Below are positions 1 through 11,759 of a stretch of 64,000 nucleotides of DNA, piece by piece. A model generated the notes under the pieces. It did not search any database. It was not told the origin of the DNA and saw only the letters and a list, made by a program, of their open reading frames with translations. Every line of letters begins with the position of its first letter. The stretch's first letter is position 1. The translations under genes were made by a program, and so were the position numbers. The DNA is from Tetracentron sinense (taxonomy: Eukaryota > Streptophyta > Magnoliopsida > Trochodendrales > Trochodendraceae), in contig JABCRI010000994.1 of NCBI GenBank assembly GCA_015143295.1, positions 248,001 through 312,000 on the forward strand, given 5' to 3'.

Positions 1-1990
1 TGAGGTATCTAAGAACTCTGATAAGCGCTCTTCAATGTGCCTTTCCTAGATTACTAGTGTATCTGCACAACATGCCCATTGCTTATGCAATGCCTGGTCT
101 TGTGCAGTGCATGACATACATGAGACTGCCAATAATTTAAGAGTATTTAAATTGAGATACACTTCTGCCTTCATCTTGCTTCACTTAATACTAGAATCAA
201 CTGGAGTTGGGGCAGGGGAGCAATCAAACTGATTAAATCTTCTGAGGAATTTATCAATGTAATTGGACTGAGATAGAGCAATTCCTTGGTTACTTCTGAT
301 GATATTAATTCCCAGAATTACATCAGCTTCGCCCAAATCCTTCATGTCAAAATTCGACGATAGAAACCTTTTAGTGTTCATAACACTTTCTAAATCTGTT
401 CCAAAAATCAGCATATCGTCGACATAGAGACAAATGATAACTCCAGAATTTTCTCTAAATTTGCTGTATACACAAATATCACCACTATTTATTTGATAGC
501 CATCAGAGAAGAGAATCCTCTTGAATTTGTCATGTCACTGTTTGGGTGCTTGTTTAAGACCGTAAAGCGACTTTAACAACTTACACGCTTTCTTATGATT
601 CTTTGGCAGGACAAAACCTTTTGGTTGATCCATATATATCTCTTCTTCAAGATCACCATTGAGAAAGGTGGTCTTGACATCCATCTGGTAGATGGTCAAG
701 TCATTGATCGCAACCAGAGCTATCAACAATCGAATAGTGGTTATCCTTGCAACTGGGGCATATGTGTCGAAATAATCGAAACCCATTCTTTGTCCGAACC
801 CTTTAGCAACCAGCCTCGCCTTGAAATTATCAACTGTACCATCGGGTTTTAACTTTTTCTTAAAAATCCACTTGCATCCAATAGTCCTGCTTCCATGAGG
901 AAGATCCACTAAAGTCCAAGTGTTGTTGGATAATATAAAATGCATTTCATCATCTATTGCTTCCTTTCAAGTGTAGCATCATTTGATGTCATAGATTCAG
1001 CATAACTGACAAGTTCTTTCTCCACAATGTAAGTGATGAAATCAGGACCAAAATCTTCAAAAAACCTTAGTTCTACAACTTCTATGAGGATCCAGCAAAA
1101 TAGAAGTTTCATACTCTTTTCTCTTAGCACTAGACTCCGGATGCACCCCAACTATTTCCAAATTTTTCTTAAATGGAAAAATATTTTTAAAGAAATCTGC
1201 ATTTACGGATTTGACTATAGTATAGGGGGCAGGAGTTTTGAAGTTTAAAAACCGATATGCTTTGCTTGTCAAAGAGTAACAAATTAGGACACTTTCGGTT
1301 CCCCTGGGACCTACCTTAGGCTGATTAAGGTTAGGTAACCTAACTTGAGCAAGACATCCCCAAACCCTGAGATACTTTAGATTCGGCTTTCTACCTTTCC
1401 ATAACTCATAAAGAACCATTTCTTATTTTCTTTGAAGTATGCGGTTCAAAATGTGACATGCTGTCAATAAGGCTTCACCCCACAGGTTAGCAGGTGCTCC
1501 TGAACTGGTTAACATTGTGTTTACCATCTCAGTTAAAGTCCGATTCTTGCGTTCAACAATCTCATTATGTTGTGGTGTGTAGAGAGCAAACATCTCATGT
1601 TGAATCCCGTTGATTTCACAAAATTTTGTAAATTCAGTGTCAATATATTCTCTAACTTTATCGGACCATATAATCTTGATCTTCTTTTTGAGTTGGTTTT
1701 CGACTTCTGCTTTGAACATTTTGAACTTCTCAAAAACTTCATATTTCGTCTGTATAAGATATACATATGTGAATTTGGATACATCATCAATAAAGGTTAT
1801 GAAGTCGCGCTTTCTTCCTCGGGACAAAGTATTGGTCATTTCACAAATATCGGTGTGAATTAAATCTAGAATTGTGGTGGACCTCTCGACTCCAGGAAAC
1901 GAAATTCTCGTTATTTTGCACTTACTACAAGTAATACGCTTTTCATGTTTATCATTGATATGACATTCGATTAGTGAATTTATCTACTTG
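1..1990 (-). mobile_element. Ty1/copia retrotransposon fossil (integrase and reverse transcriptase region)
   Basis: Read on the minus strand from right to left, this stretch encodes the zinc-finger and core of a copia-type integrase (about 1990 to 1420) and then the copia reverse transcriptase (about 950 to 180, with typical YMDQPKGF and YGLKQAP motifs). The RNase H end continues beyond the left edge of the window. The order integrase before reverse transcriptase is diagnostic of Ty1/copia. The element is broken, with several breaks in the coding region, so it is an old, non-functional copy. Its right-hand part (gag side) is not recognisable. Confidence 0.9.
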
Positions 1991-2483
1991 AAATATCTTA
2001 TTTCTTCTTTGTCATTGCATTAACTATTTTCTAGGTCATCTCCCCCACTACTTCAAGAATTCATCAAGAGTGTGACCTTACACTTTTGGTGAGTTACACC
2101 AATTTATATCTGCCAATCTTTCTGCAATGCACAAGTCACTTGATAACAATTAAAATTTAATGAAGTGCACAATATTCTCATATAATAATCCAATAAAAAA
2201 TGGAAGAGCAGAAAATATTAAAGGATCGATAACATGATATATCACAAAATAAGTTATCACAGATCTCAAGAATATAAAACATTAATATTTATAAAGTATG
2301 TTATTTATCCCATTTGACTGGCAGAGATTCTCTCTTTTCATTTTATTACCAATAGCATGCTTCAAAACCACAATATTGCCATTGTGAATGTGCAATATTC
2401 TCTGATTCCAAAACATATAAAACATGCCTCGCGGATAGAACTAGCTAAATAGTAAGACGTCATTAGATATGGCCCATGACTAA
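1991..2483. other. AT-rich stretch without a recognisable gene
   Basis: No convincing coding region is seen. By position it is the gag side of the old copia element, but I cannot recognise gag. It ends at the target site ACTAA (2479-2483) of the neighbouring solo LTR. Confidence 0.4.
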
Positions 2484-5400
2484 TGTGAACACCGAAATTT
2501 ACCGCCTTTCCTCCCCTCTCATCTCTAAGTGTCGAGAAGAATAACGCTAAATTTATTCTAAGAGTCGCCACCTACTTAGGGGAAGTAGGATCCCAAGATA
2601 AATCCAAAATAAGGGGTCTACGGTCCAGAGTAGTCTAGGTAAGAAATCCATTTAGGTCCTGGGGAAGGGGTTAGGCAACCTAGGACCTCCATCCAATGAT
2701 GGTAACCTACTCATTAGGTCTAAGCCAAACATTTAAAATCACTTAAAATTTCCTAAACAATTATTAATTTTGCTAATCAAACACAAATCAATATGGGGTG
2801 TAAAAATTTTATCTTTGGTTGGGGTCGAACCCTGGTTTGGGCTGCCTACTTATCCGGTTAGTTGGAATCAGACCCTAATAGTAGTTCGGGGGGGGGGTTT
2901 ATACTCGTTTCGGAGTGTGGTCACTTCCAACTCGTGCTTGAATTGGGGGAATTGGAATTGAGATTTCTGAATCTCATTCCGGGAGATGGTTGCGTAGCTA
3001 GGTGTGCTCGTGGAGGAGTTCTAGGGGGTGTTCATTTATTAGGGTAAGTCTTTATTTGAATTTTGTGGGTTTTTAAAATGTTTTTGTTGTTTTGTATTTT
3101 TTGATTTTTTTTTTGTATTTTTTAAATTTTGGCAAGTTTAACTAGTCAAGAACTAACCTAAGTGCCCAAGGTAGGCAAAAAGGAAAATAAGGTCTAATTG
3201 ACTTAATTAACTTAAAAGCAAAGAGCAGGGCGGATCGAGCGGCCTTAAACCAAAAGAGGTTATGGTTTAAATACGGACCTTGCTCTAGGTCCCAAGGGGG
3301 GATAGACCAGTACCTTTAATTTATTTTGATTTTTTTTTAAATATTTTTTTGATTTTTTGAATGTTTTTGTTATTTTGTATATTTCGATTTTTTTTAAAAT
3401 TTTAGCAAGTTTAACTAGTCAAGAACTAACCTAAGTGCCAAAGGTAGGCAAAAAGGAAAATAAAGCCTAACTGACTTAATTAACTTAAAGGCAAAGAGCA
3501 GGGCGGATCGAGCGGCCTTAAACCAAAAGAGGCTATGGTTTAAATACGGACCCTGCTCTAGGTCCCAAGGGGGGATAGACCAGTACCTTTAATTTATTTT
3601 GATGTTTTTTATAATTTTTGATTTTTGATTTTTTTTTTTTTGTAAGACTAAACTAACGGGGTAGGCCAAATATTTAGGGTTAAAAAAAAACCTACCTAAG
3701 TGCCCAATGTAGGCAAAATAGGAAAAGAAAATTGTGGCCTAACCCTATTGCATACACATGGATAGTACATACATGCATGACATGAAAAACAAAAGAAATG
3801 AGAAAGTTAATTTGAAATCAACTTAAGGGCCGGTGATAAGTTACTGTATCAAGGCCAGTTAACCAATCATGGAAATTGGTTATCCGGCTTCGACCCAGTA
3901 ACGAACACTGGGATCAAATCTGGCAAAGATCTAAGACAAAAAAAACGATATAGGGGCCACCACTCTTATGCCAAATATGCACACAGGGGTTGCCGGTGTT
4001 CTGGTTTTGAACCAAACCTTCTAAAATAAAAGCAGCCCCCACCTAGAATCATACACTAATATGTAAATACAGAAGAAAAGAAATAGGAAATGGGAGAAGA
4101 CATACCTGCGAGGGTTGATGGGAGAATTGGCGATGATGATAGCTACTGATCCGGATGGAGAAGGAAACGGAAAATCTCTCACACTCACTCAATTATACAG
4201 AATTTAGAATAAAAAAGGAAATGAAAAAGAAAGAAACAAAAAGAAAGGATTCCGCCCCCCTTGCTACTGCACAGAAGAAAATCAAGAAAGAATAAATATA
4301 TAATTAAATAATAATTAAATGAGATAGAGATGACCAAACAATGGTATAAGTTGCAGAGATCTAAAAATCTAGATCTGAATTTCTAAATTTAGAGATTTAG
4401 AACTCCAGATCTAGGGATAAAGGAATGATGAGGAGTGACCAGAGCATTACCTGAGAACGAAAAAAAATGAATTCGGGTGAAAAGGATCCGGTGTGTTGTT
4501 AGATTTGATCGGAAAAGGTGACAGAAGCTTGATTCTGTAACTCGCCGGAGAGGATGTTCGGAAGATAACTGAGATGAAGACTAAAGCATGAATAAACTCA
4601 TAAATAAAAAGGAAATTAAAGAACACAGACCTGGATGTAGGAATCCTAGATTTGAATTTCTAGATCTAATGTTTAGATCTAGAAATTTCAGACCTAGAAA
4701 AACTGAGCGAAAAAAAATTGATAAGAATCACTTGCCTCGATAGAACGATGAAGTAAGAAACGGCTGGGAAATAGCTATAAGCTAAGCTGAAAGTGGGGAT
4801 AGAGGAAAAGGTAGCTGCAGACGCCGGATAGGAGCCGGTGATGATCGGTGCAGGCGATCTGAGAGATGCCGGCCGAAAAAGGTCTTGAGCTGGAGAGATG
4901 GACGGTGGTGGCTAGTCTGCAACTCGCCAGAAGGATCGCCGGAGATGGAGATGCTGGTCGGAGGGGACTTCTACTGCAAGTAAGATTTTAAAAAAACAAA
5001 TGAACATAAATAGAAAGAAAGAGAATAGAAATTCTAGATCTAGATCTAGGAATTCTAAATCAAGAAGGAATTAGAGCAGAACACTAAGATAAAACCACAA
5101 AAAGAAAAAGAAAAGAAAAATGAGAGATGGGGGGCTGTTACCTGATGAACAGGAGAGCAAGGAGCTGGCCGGAAATTGCAACTGAGACGGAACTGAAAAT
5201 CGCCGGAGAAGGAAGAACACCGGATTAGAGTTGGCTTGGAGCTGTAGCCGAGGTGGTCAGTAAGGACGAGCCGCCGAAGGTGATGCTACAGTGGTGAAGG
5301 GGACTGTTGGCCGAACCTCACAAATGAAGATGCTGGCACCGGCGATGAGAACAAACGGAGTTGGGCTACTGGAGTTGGTCTGCTGCTAGTGTAGGGGTGA

Positions 5401-5866
5401 GGTTTCACACCCAAGAGAGGGAAATCCTCTTGTTGTTGCCGACTGAAGAAGAAAGAGAGGGAGAAAATAATGGGAGAGATGAGTGAAGCTTTCTGCCGAA
5501 AATGAAGAGAAGGAAAAATGAGGTCATCTGACCTCATAAAGATTATTTATAGAGTGGTTTAAAGAAATTAGGGTATGAGGCTTATGTTATGGGCTTGAAT
5601 AAACGGGCTTTCCAGCATGGATTTAACTAAAGGCTTTGGGATTTATGGACTGTGAGGGTAATGGACTTGGATTTAGGGTTTTGAACACTGAAGAATGGGC
5701 CATGGCTTGAAGGCTAAGTCTTGGTACATTGAGTTTTGGGTGAGTTCTCTCTCTCTCTCTCTAAACCCTTTTCTTTCTTTTAGACTCAGGCTCACAAAAC
5801 AAAATTAAATTAAATTAAATTAAATTAATAAAAGGGTTTTAGGGGTGTAAAAATGGGGTGTTCACA
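2484..5866. mobile_element. Large solo LTR of an LTR retrotransposon (3.38 kb)
   Basis: The segment begins TGTGAACACC and ends GGTGTTCACA, a perfect 10-bp terminal inverted repeat with the TG...CA ends of an LTR. It is flanked on both sides by the 5-bp duplication ACTAA (2479-2483 and 5867-5871). No internal coding region or second LTR is present, so this is a solo LTR. The LTR is unusually long, which within plant Ty3/gypsy elements fits Tat/Ogre-type families, but the family assignment is inference. Near its left end it carries GAGTCGCCACC followed by GGGGAAGGGGTTAGGCA, also found in the LTR at 48271-50441. Short open frames inside it (for example 5286-5537) are not genes. Confidence 0.85.
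3132..3604. repeat. Two tandem copies of a ~200-bp block, period ~273 bp
   Basis: The block starting GCAAGTTTAACTAGTCAAG occurs at 3132 and again at 3405 and is nearly identical through the end GACCAGTACCTTTAATTT. It is an internal duplication of the solo LTR. A shorter, more diverged echo (TGCCCAATGTAGGCAAAATAGG) follows near 3700. Confidence 0.85.
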
Positions 5867-7734
5867 ACTAAAATAAAATAATTTGTCATGCAAGTTGATC
5901 AAATTAAAACTACATGGCATGCAATAATTTACACATATCAAATGCTCAACAAATTAATTACGAAATATGCAAACTGTACAAAGAAGTTTTGCAAACCGAT
6001 TACAGTAGAAATGAATACCAAGCAAAGTTCGAACCAATAAAGTAGCAGACAAGCCGAGTATATGCAAGAAATGCCTACTAATATGCATACATAATTTCGT
6101 ATAAAATAGTATACCAAAATGCATACAAGATTTTAAAAGAAAATATTTAAATCTTATTAGTGTTTAGGTGATGCCATCATTACCAATATTATTTACAATA
6201 AGTACCATTGGCATATGGAAACATGACCACAAGCATTAACGTGGGCGAGCCACCACCTTTCAATGACAATGTGCATTATATTAATTACATTGGTGCTATT
6301 AAATAAAAAGCTCATATGACCGTAGGGCACTCTTTGTAAGAAACCATTCTCAATTTTGTTATGGTAGCAATAGGAGAATGACTTTATCTTTAAATTGTTG
6401 ACAGTTAAGCTAAAACCATTAACAAATCAGAGTACAATTAGCTACCATTAACAAAGAAATAAAATAAATAATTATATAATGAATCACTCGAACTGAGAGG
6501 CGCTCGAAGAGTCTTTCTTGAAGATCGTCGAAGCCTCCTATTGTGCAAGAGATAAGGCAGCTCTATCTCCGGGATTCAACTCAGCTCGGATTCATTCGGT
6601 CTTTCCCTACAAGTTTGCACTACTTGGCGGAAGACGACGGTACCCAACCTCCTTTAGAATGCCCGAATAAATTAATTTTAAATTAAAATTGAATTTCTTC
6701 ATACACTTTAAATTTAACCACATATATAAAATTAATCAAATTAATTTTATTGCATCAAAAATTAATTTCGATTAAATTAATTTAATCTCATGATCAAAAC
6801 GTCCAATAATATGAGATTTTAAAATCGGGTTAAATTGTTTTACCGATTAATTCAAAACACTTCTAAATTTAATTATTTATATTAAATTATTTAAGCATTT
6901 TCAAATTGTCCAAAATTTGTTAGAGTTTCCCCTTTGTATATGCGGTTTCAGGTTGATAGATTAGTCCAATTAAGGACCAATCCTAAAAATTGACAATCTG
7001 ATCGGATGATCTCAATATACTAGTCAGTTATGATGGACCCATCAGAGTCTGTCCAATTAGTCTAGACGAGAGACTATCCATTTGGATTGTCAAATATTGA
7101 TCTCGAGATCTGTCTAAAAAGACAATCCGTTTGTATCAATTTAACGGGTCCGAACTGAATAGTCCGGTCCCAAGAAAGATCAGTCCACATAATATGGCTA
7201 GTCAATCATGATGAGAAGCTTCAAAGTATATCTCGGATCCGCCATTTTGTACTTTTGCAACAGTGGTATTATATTTCCTTGGTCTGGAGGAATCTTGCCA
7301 AAGCTTCGGCCCTTTAAAATGAAATCAACATTATTCTTTTCACTTTGATCCTCTATCTATATATAGAGGTACAGAGACAACCGAAGAGGCCTCATTGAAG
7401 AGATCGGTTACCAAGACCTCATTGAAGAGCTCGGTTACCAAGAAATCCCAAAAGCCAAGAAAGCCCAAAAGGCTTATACGTGAAGCACACACTTCATCAG
7501 GAAACCAATGGTCAACGGAAAGTCTCAAGTTAATATCCAATGTATCTTCACATTGGTTAAAGAGAAGCTCTTAAAGTTAAAATCCAAGGTATCTGTACAT
7601 TGGTTAAAGGAATCTCTCAAATGTAATATCCAACGGATATTCACCTTGATTAATCTTCCAGCATCATGACCATTACTTTTCAAGAACAATTAAATCTAAC
7701 AAATCATATTGATTTGGTGTACCAAGAATCTAAC
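5867..7734 (-). mobile_element. Probable 5' LTR and leader of the old copia element (boundaries uncertain)
   Basis: On the minus strand, sequence starting TGTTAGATTCTTGG at about 7734 looks like an LTR start, with a TATA-like CTATATATAG near 7360. The part between about 5867 and 6480 is AT-rich and unrecognised. If correct, the solo LTR at 2484-5866 inserted into an older copia element whose coding part lies at 1-1990. No protein-coding region is seen, and I could not define the inner LTR boundary. Confidence 0.35.
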
Positions 7735-8828
7735 ACACTAAGTCACATACTTAGAAATCTCTAAATAAGCACGATCAAAACTGAATTTATTATGAATAAT
7801 ATTATTAAATATTTTATTAATTTTTTTAAAAATCAAATCAAAACCTGTAACCTTAACTCATCCTGCCGCCAAACATGTTGTATAAGTACACTTTCTTTAT
7901 GAGCAGTCAGAATTCTAAATTCTTCTTAAAGACAAACTGAACCATTTTTAATAGGCTATAAAACAATAATCAAGGGAGAAATCTCTAATCTATCTGAAAC
8001 CAGCTTTCAAAGTGAGATTGACAAAAATACGTTGAGGATTCCCCATGGAGAGTATGCTTGCTTTGATCCCCAAATGAGATATAGTCAGTCCATGAAAGCT
8101 ATTAAACAAAAAATTGTGTTTAGGAAGCATGTTAAATTATCAGACCTGTATGAGGTTTATGCTTCCTCTAGCATCTCAATAATCAGTCTTACCAGTCTAG
8201 TTGACAGTTTACCATTGAAATGGTTGGTCTCACTGTAGAATAGAGCAAATGCAATCACTTCTTTCTGTTCCCACAGTAATACTTGAAGTAATATACTTTT
8301 TGTTTCCAACATGACCAATTCTTTTGGAGTATAGTTTACATATAAAATACATCTCATATGCTATCCTTTTTAAAAAGTCATGGATATTTATTTATGTATG
8401 CAAAATTTCTTTTCGTTCTTGTACAGATTTTATCTAGTGATATTTTGGTCTACACTCGAAACTTAGTTTTTGGGTCTCTCTCTCAGACATTAAGGGTGAT
8501 ATATGATTCATTATAGGCAGGCATGCAAGTATACTTACATGTTTTCCGTTTCAAAATAATGAAAGCGAGGGTCATTTAAAATTTAAATGACCTGCTAACC
8601 TTCTGCTGTGGCTGTGATATGAATGAATGCTTGAATACATACTACTACATATATAGCAGCATCTTTTCATGTATACATACTTACATATCCACGTATATGT
8701 AATTCATACTTTTGGAGGGTAAAATACTTCATAGTTCCTGGACTTCTTGATGGATCAATATGTTCAATAAAGGAACTTCATATAAATGTAAAACCATTTG
8801 GTCTCATGTTTCTGCTTATTCTTACCAG
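7735..8828. other. No firm gene; probably intron of the downstream coiled-coil gene
   Basis: The next exon (8829) opens in mid-protein, so this stretch should be intron or upstream sequence of that gene. A frame around 8000-8230 is open but shows no family resemblance, and I did not find a splice-consistent upstream exon. Confidence 0.4.
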
Positions 8829-10539
8829 GCTTCAACTGTGGAGAAGATAATGAAGAATTTACGACTTGAAATCACTCAATTAAGGAGATCTGTGGAGGAA
8901 TTTAGGTATTTCTCTTTAAATTGCAAACCTGCCGATTTTGCTCATCACCTTTATAATGCATGTTTATTTGGCTGCAACATAATTGTGACATTGAGAAGGA
9001 AAAATCTAAAGAAAAACTTGAAGTGATGTAAGCCATGAAACTAATCATATTCATAGGAGTTAAATATGTTTATTTTTGCTGGAATATAATTTTGAGAGTG
9101 AGAAATAAAAATGTAAACTAATAAACTTGAATTGACGTAGGTCGTGAAAATGATTGCAGAAATTCAGGTGTATATTTCTGTGGCATACTATAGTTATTTA
9201 TGTGCATGTCCTTTCCCTTTCTTTTTTCCCAAGATCACTTCAGTCACATTTCTTTCCCGTCTGTTCAATGGACATTCCATAGTTGCAGGGAAGCTATGTA
9301 CAAGGTGGGAACTTGCTCTCCAGAAAGCTCGTTTCCCAAACTTGCTTCCGCTCGCTTTCATCAGGTCTCATTTAGTGGTCAAAGGGGGTTATGTATGATG
9401 TATCTAGGAAGTGATGAGATAGACTTGAGTCCAAAGGTTGCGACATAGATCCTAAGCAAGTTTCATTGGATTAAAACCTAAGGTTGGAAGAAACCTACTT
9501 CTCCACAAATATCTCATATAAGATAAAATTTAAGGAATGGTTGACCATCCTAATATAATGAGAATGAGACACCTATGTCTATTTCTCGCTTCCCATTGCC
9601 TAATGATTTTTTTAGTCTTGCTTCCCGCTTCTCGGTTTTGTTTCTCACTATGGTACATTCATCTCCACTCCTTCAGTTTTATGTTGTCAACTTGTCATAG
9701 TTTTTCCATGTTTGGTGAGTCTTCTAACAACCTTTTCACTTAGGGCTGTCAAAAATCAGTGCCATGGCCTAAAAAAAGCATTAAAAAATATCACATAAAC
9801 TTTTTAAAGTAAAATAATTAATATAATTTATTATAATCATTATTTTATAATAATATTACATATAAATACTAGAAATTTTGTTACGTATCAACTATTGAGA
9901 GAGCTCATTTCGAATGCTAGTGGGGGTACTAATAGAGGTATGAAAATAAAAATTGCCGAAACTGATACGAAACAGGCGATATGTATCAGTATTAGCCCCT
10001 GGACGATATTTATACTGATGCGAAATGGGCGAAACGTATCGGTTACTAGTTATGTATTTTTTAATTCAATGTAGAATTGTAATTGTGTTTGCTACTTTGT
10101 CTTTGAGTCGCTTCTCATGACTTTATATTTGATAATTTTGGTTCCTCTAAGGCTGCGTGTATGCTTTGCATGTGTGTCGTGTGTGTGAGTGTGTGTCTGC
10201 ATGTGGGGTGTGAGTGTGTGTGTGTTTCCTTTCTTTGCCTTTAGTAATCACCTAGTGGTGTTATTGAGTATACCAAAAAAAAACTTATTTGATATTTTTT
10301 AAATTTAATTTGATATTTTAAAATTTGTTAAGAAAATAAAAAATTATACTTATCGTCCGAAACTGATACCGAAACCAATATGTATAAGTATCGGTTAGGA
10401 CCGATACAGGCCCCGAAACTGTATTTTTAATTTTTGAATAGAGGTAGTGGGGGTATCAACGTCAGTGGAATTACTACCATACCCTTCCAACTATCCTTAG
10501 ATGAGAGATATTGAAGTAATTTAGTAGCAAAAAAATATA

Positions 10540-10597
<58 letters not shown>

Positions 10598-11701
10598 TAG
10601 AGGAGGGCCAGGGAAGTCGGGTTCTGTAGAGTATTTCCCTGGCCCGGCCCTCAAGTAGGACAGCCTTGGAAATCATTGCCCGGCTCGGCTTAAAAGTAAT
10701 TTGATAATAAATACATAATACTATGTATTATATATTAATAGAGGAGGGTCGGGCTGGGCTTTGCAGGTGTTTCACTGGCCTAGCCCTCAGGTAGAAGAGC
10801 CTTCAAAATCAAGGCCAGGCTTAGCCCTCGCCCCTCCGTGCTCAAGGATTTATACAGAGCCCTCGTTTTAGAGGACCACGGAGCCCCCTCGCCAGAGAGT
10901 CTTTGACAAGCCTACTTTCACTAGTTGTCCTCCTACCAATAGAAATTTTTGACCTAGTGTTGTTACGTCTTTCTAGTGTATGAAATTGGAACCTCTTATT
11001 GGTAATCTCCGTGATTAAACACAACGTAAGTGGAAGTTCAACATGTCAATTAATTGCAAGCCGTACTTCTAAATGAGTGGCAATACTAACCCATTAACTT
11101 GTTACATTAAGAACCATTTAATGGCTCCAAGTGATGCAGTTACATGACAAGAACTACTAGGAGTTTGTGGCATCAAATTTGGAACCAGGAATAGTTGCTA
11201 GAATAGGAATTAGGAGTTGTGTATCAAATTAGGAGTTACTATAATATAGTTATTGCTAGTTTGCGAATTTTGATAGTGCAACTTTCTAGTTTGAGTTTAG
11301 TGGGATTTTTTTATTTGTTTTTAGAGTAGAAGATAGTTTAAAAGTAGGTGTAGGATAGCGACCTTTGGGGGCTCTCACATGCAAGAGTGTGGGAATAAGG
11401 CCTTTCCTACACTAGCATTTGCATACTACCATGTGATTTTGAGTCGTCTCCAACCATAAAACAAGGTGTGGCAGTCACCATAAACACTAAAAACAAAGAC
11501 TCCTATGATTTATGAAAAATAAGAGAGGTCTGGAGAAGGTGTTAGGCACCCCCAACTCATTTATCTATGAAAAAGATGGTTTCCTAGTACTTTCTCATTC
11601 CATTTAATTATTAACTTTGACTAAATCGGCATTAAGAATAAATCTCTGAAAGAATAAGAAAGACAAATCTAAAAGATAAGAAGTTTAGAGAGAACGAGAA
11701 A

Positions 11702-11759
<58 letters not shown>

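Noticed and set aside
5286-5537. 83-codon open frame on the minus strand
   Set aside because: It lies inside the solo LTR, has no family resemblance, and long LTRs often contain chance frames.
7250-7275. tRNA-Met-like primer-binding site on the plus strand (CAACAGTGGTATTATA)
   Set aside because: The copia element runs on the minus strand, the match to TGGTATCAGAGC stops early and no plus-strand LTR ends there.
8032-8238. Possible upstream exon of the coiled-coil gene
   Set aside because: No coiled-coil pattern, no clear splice sites in the right phase and no resemblance to the family.
10427-10654. 75-codon open frame on the minus strand
   Set aside because: Most of it is Tyr-Ile repeats from the AT microsatellite.
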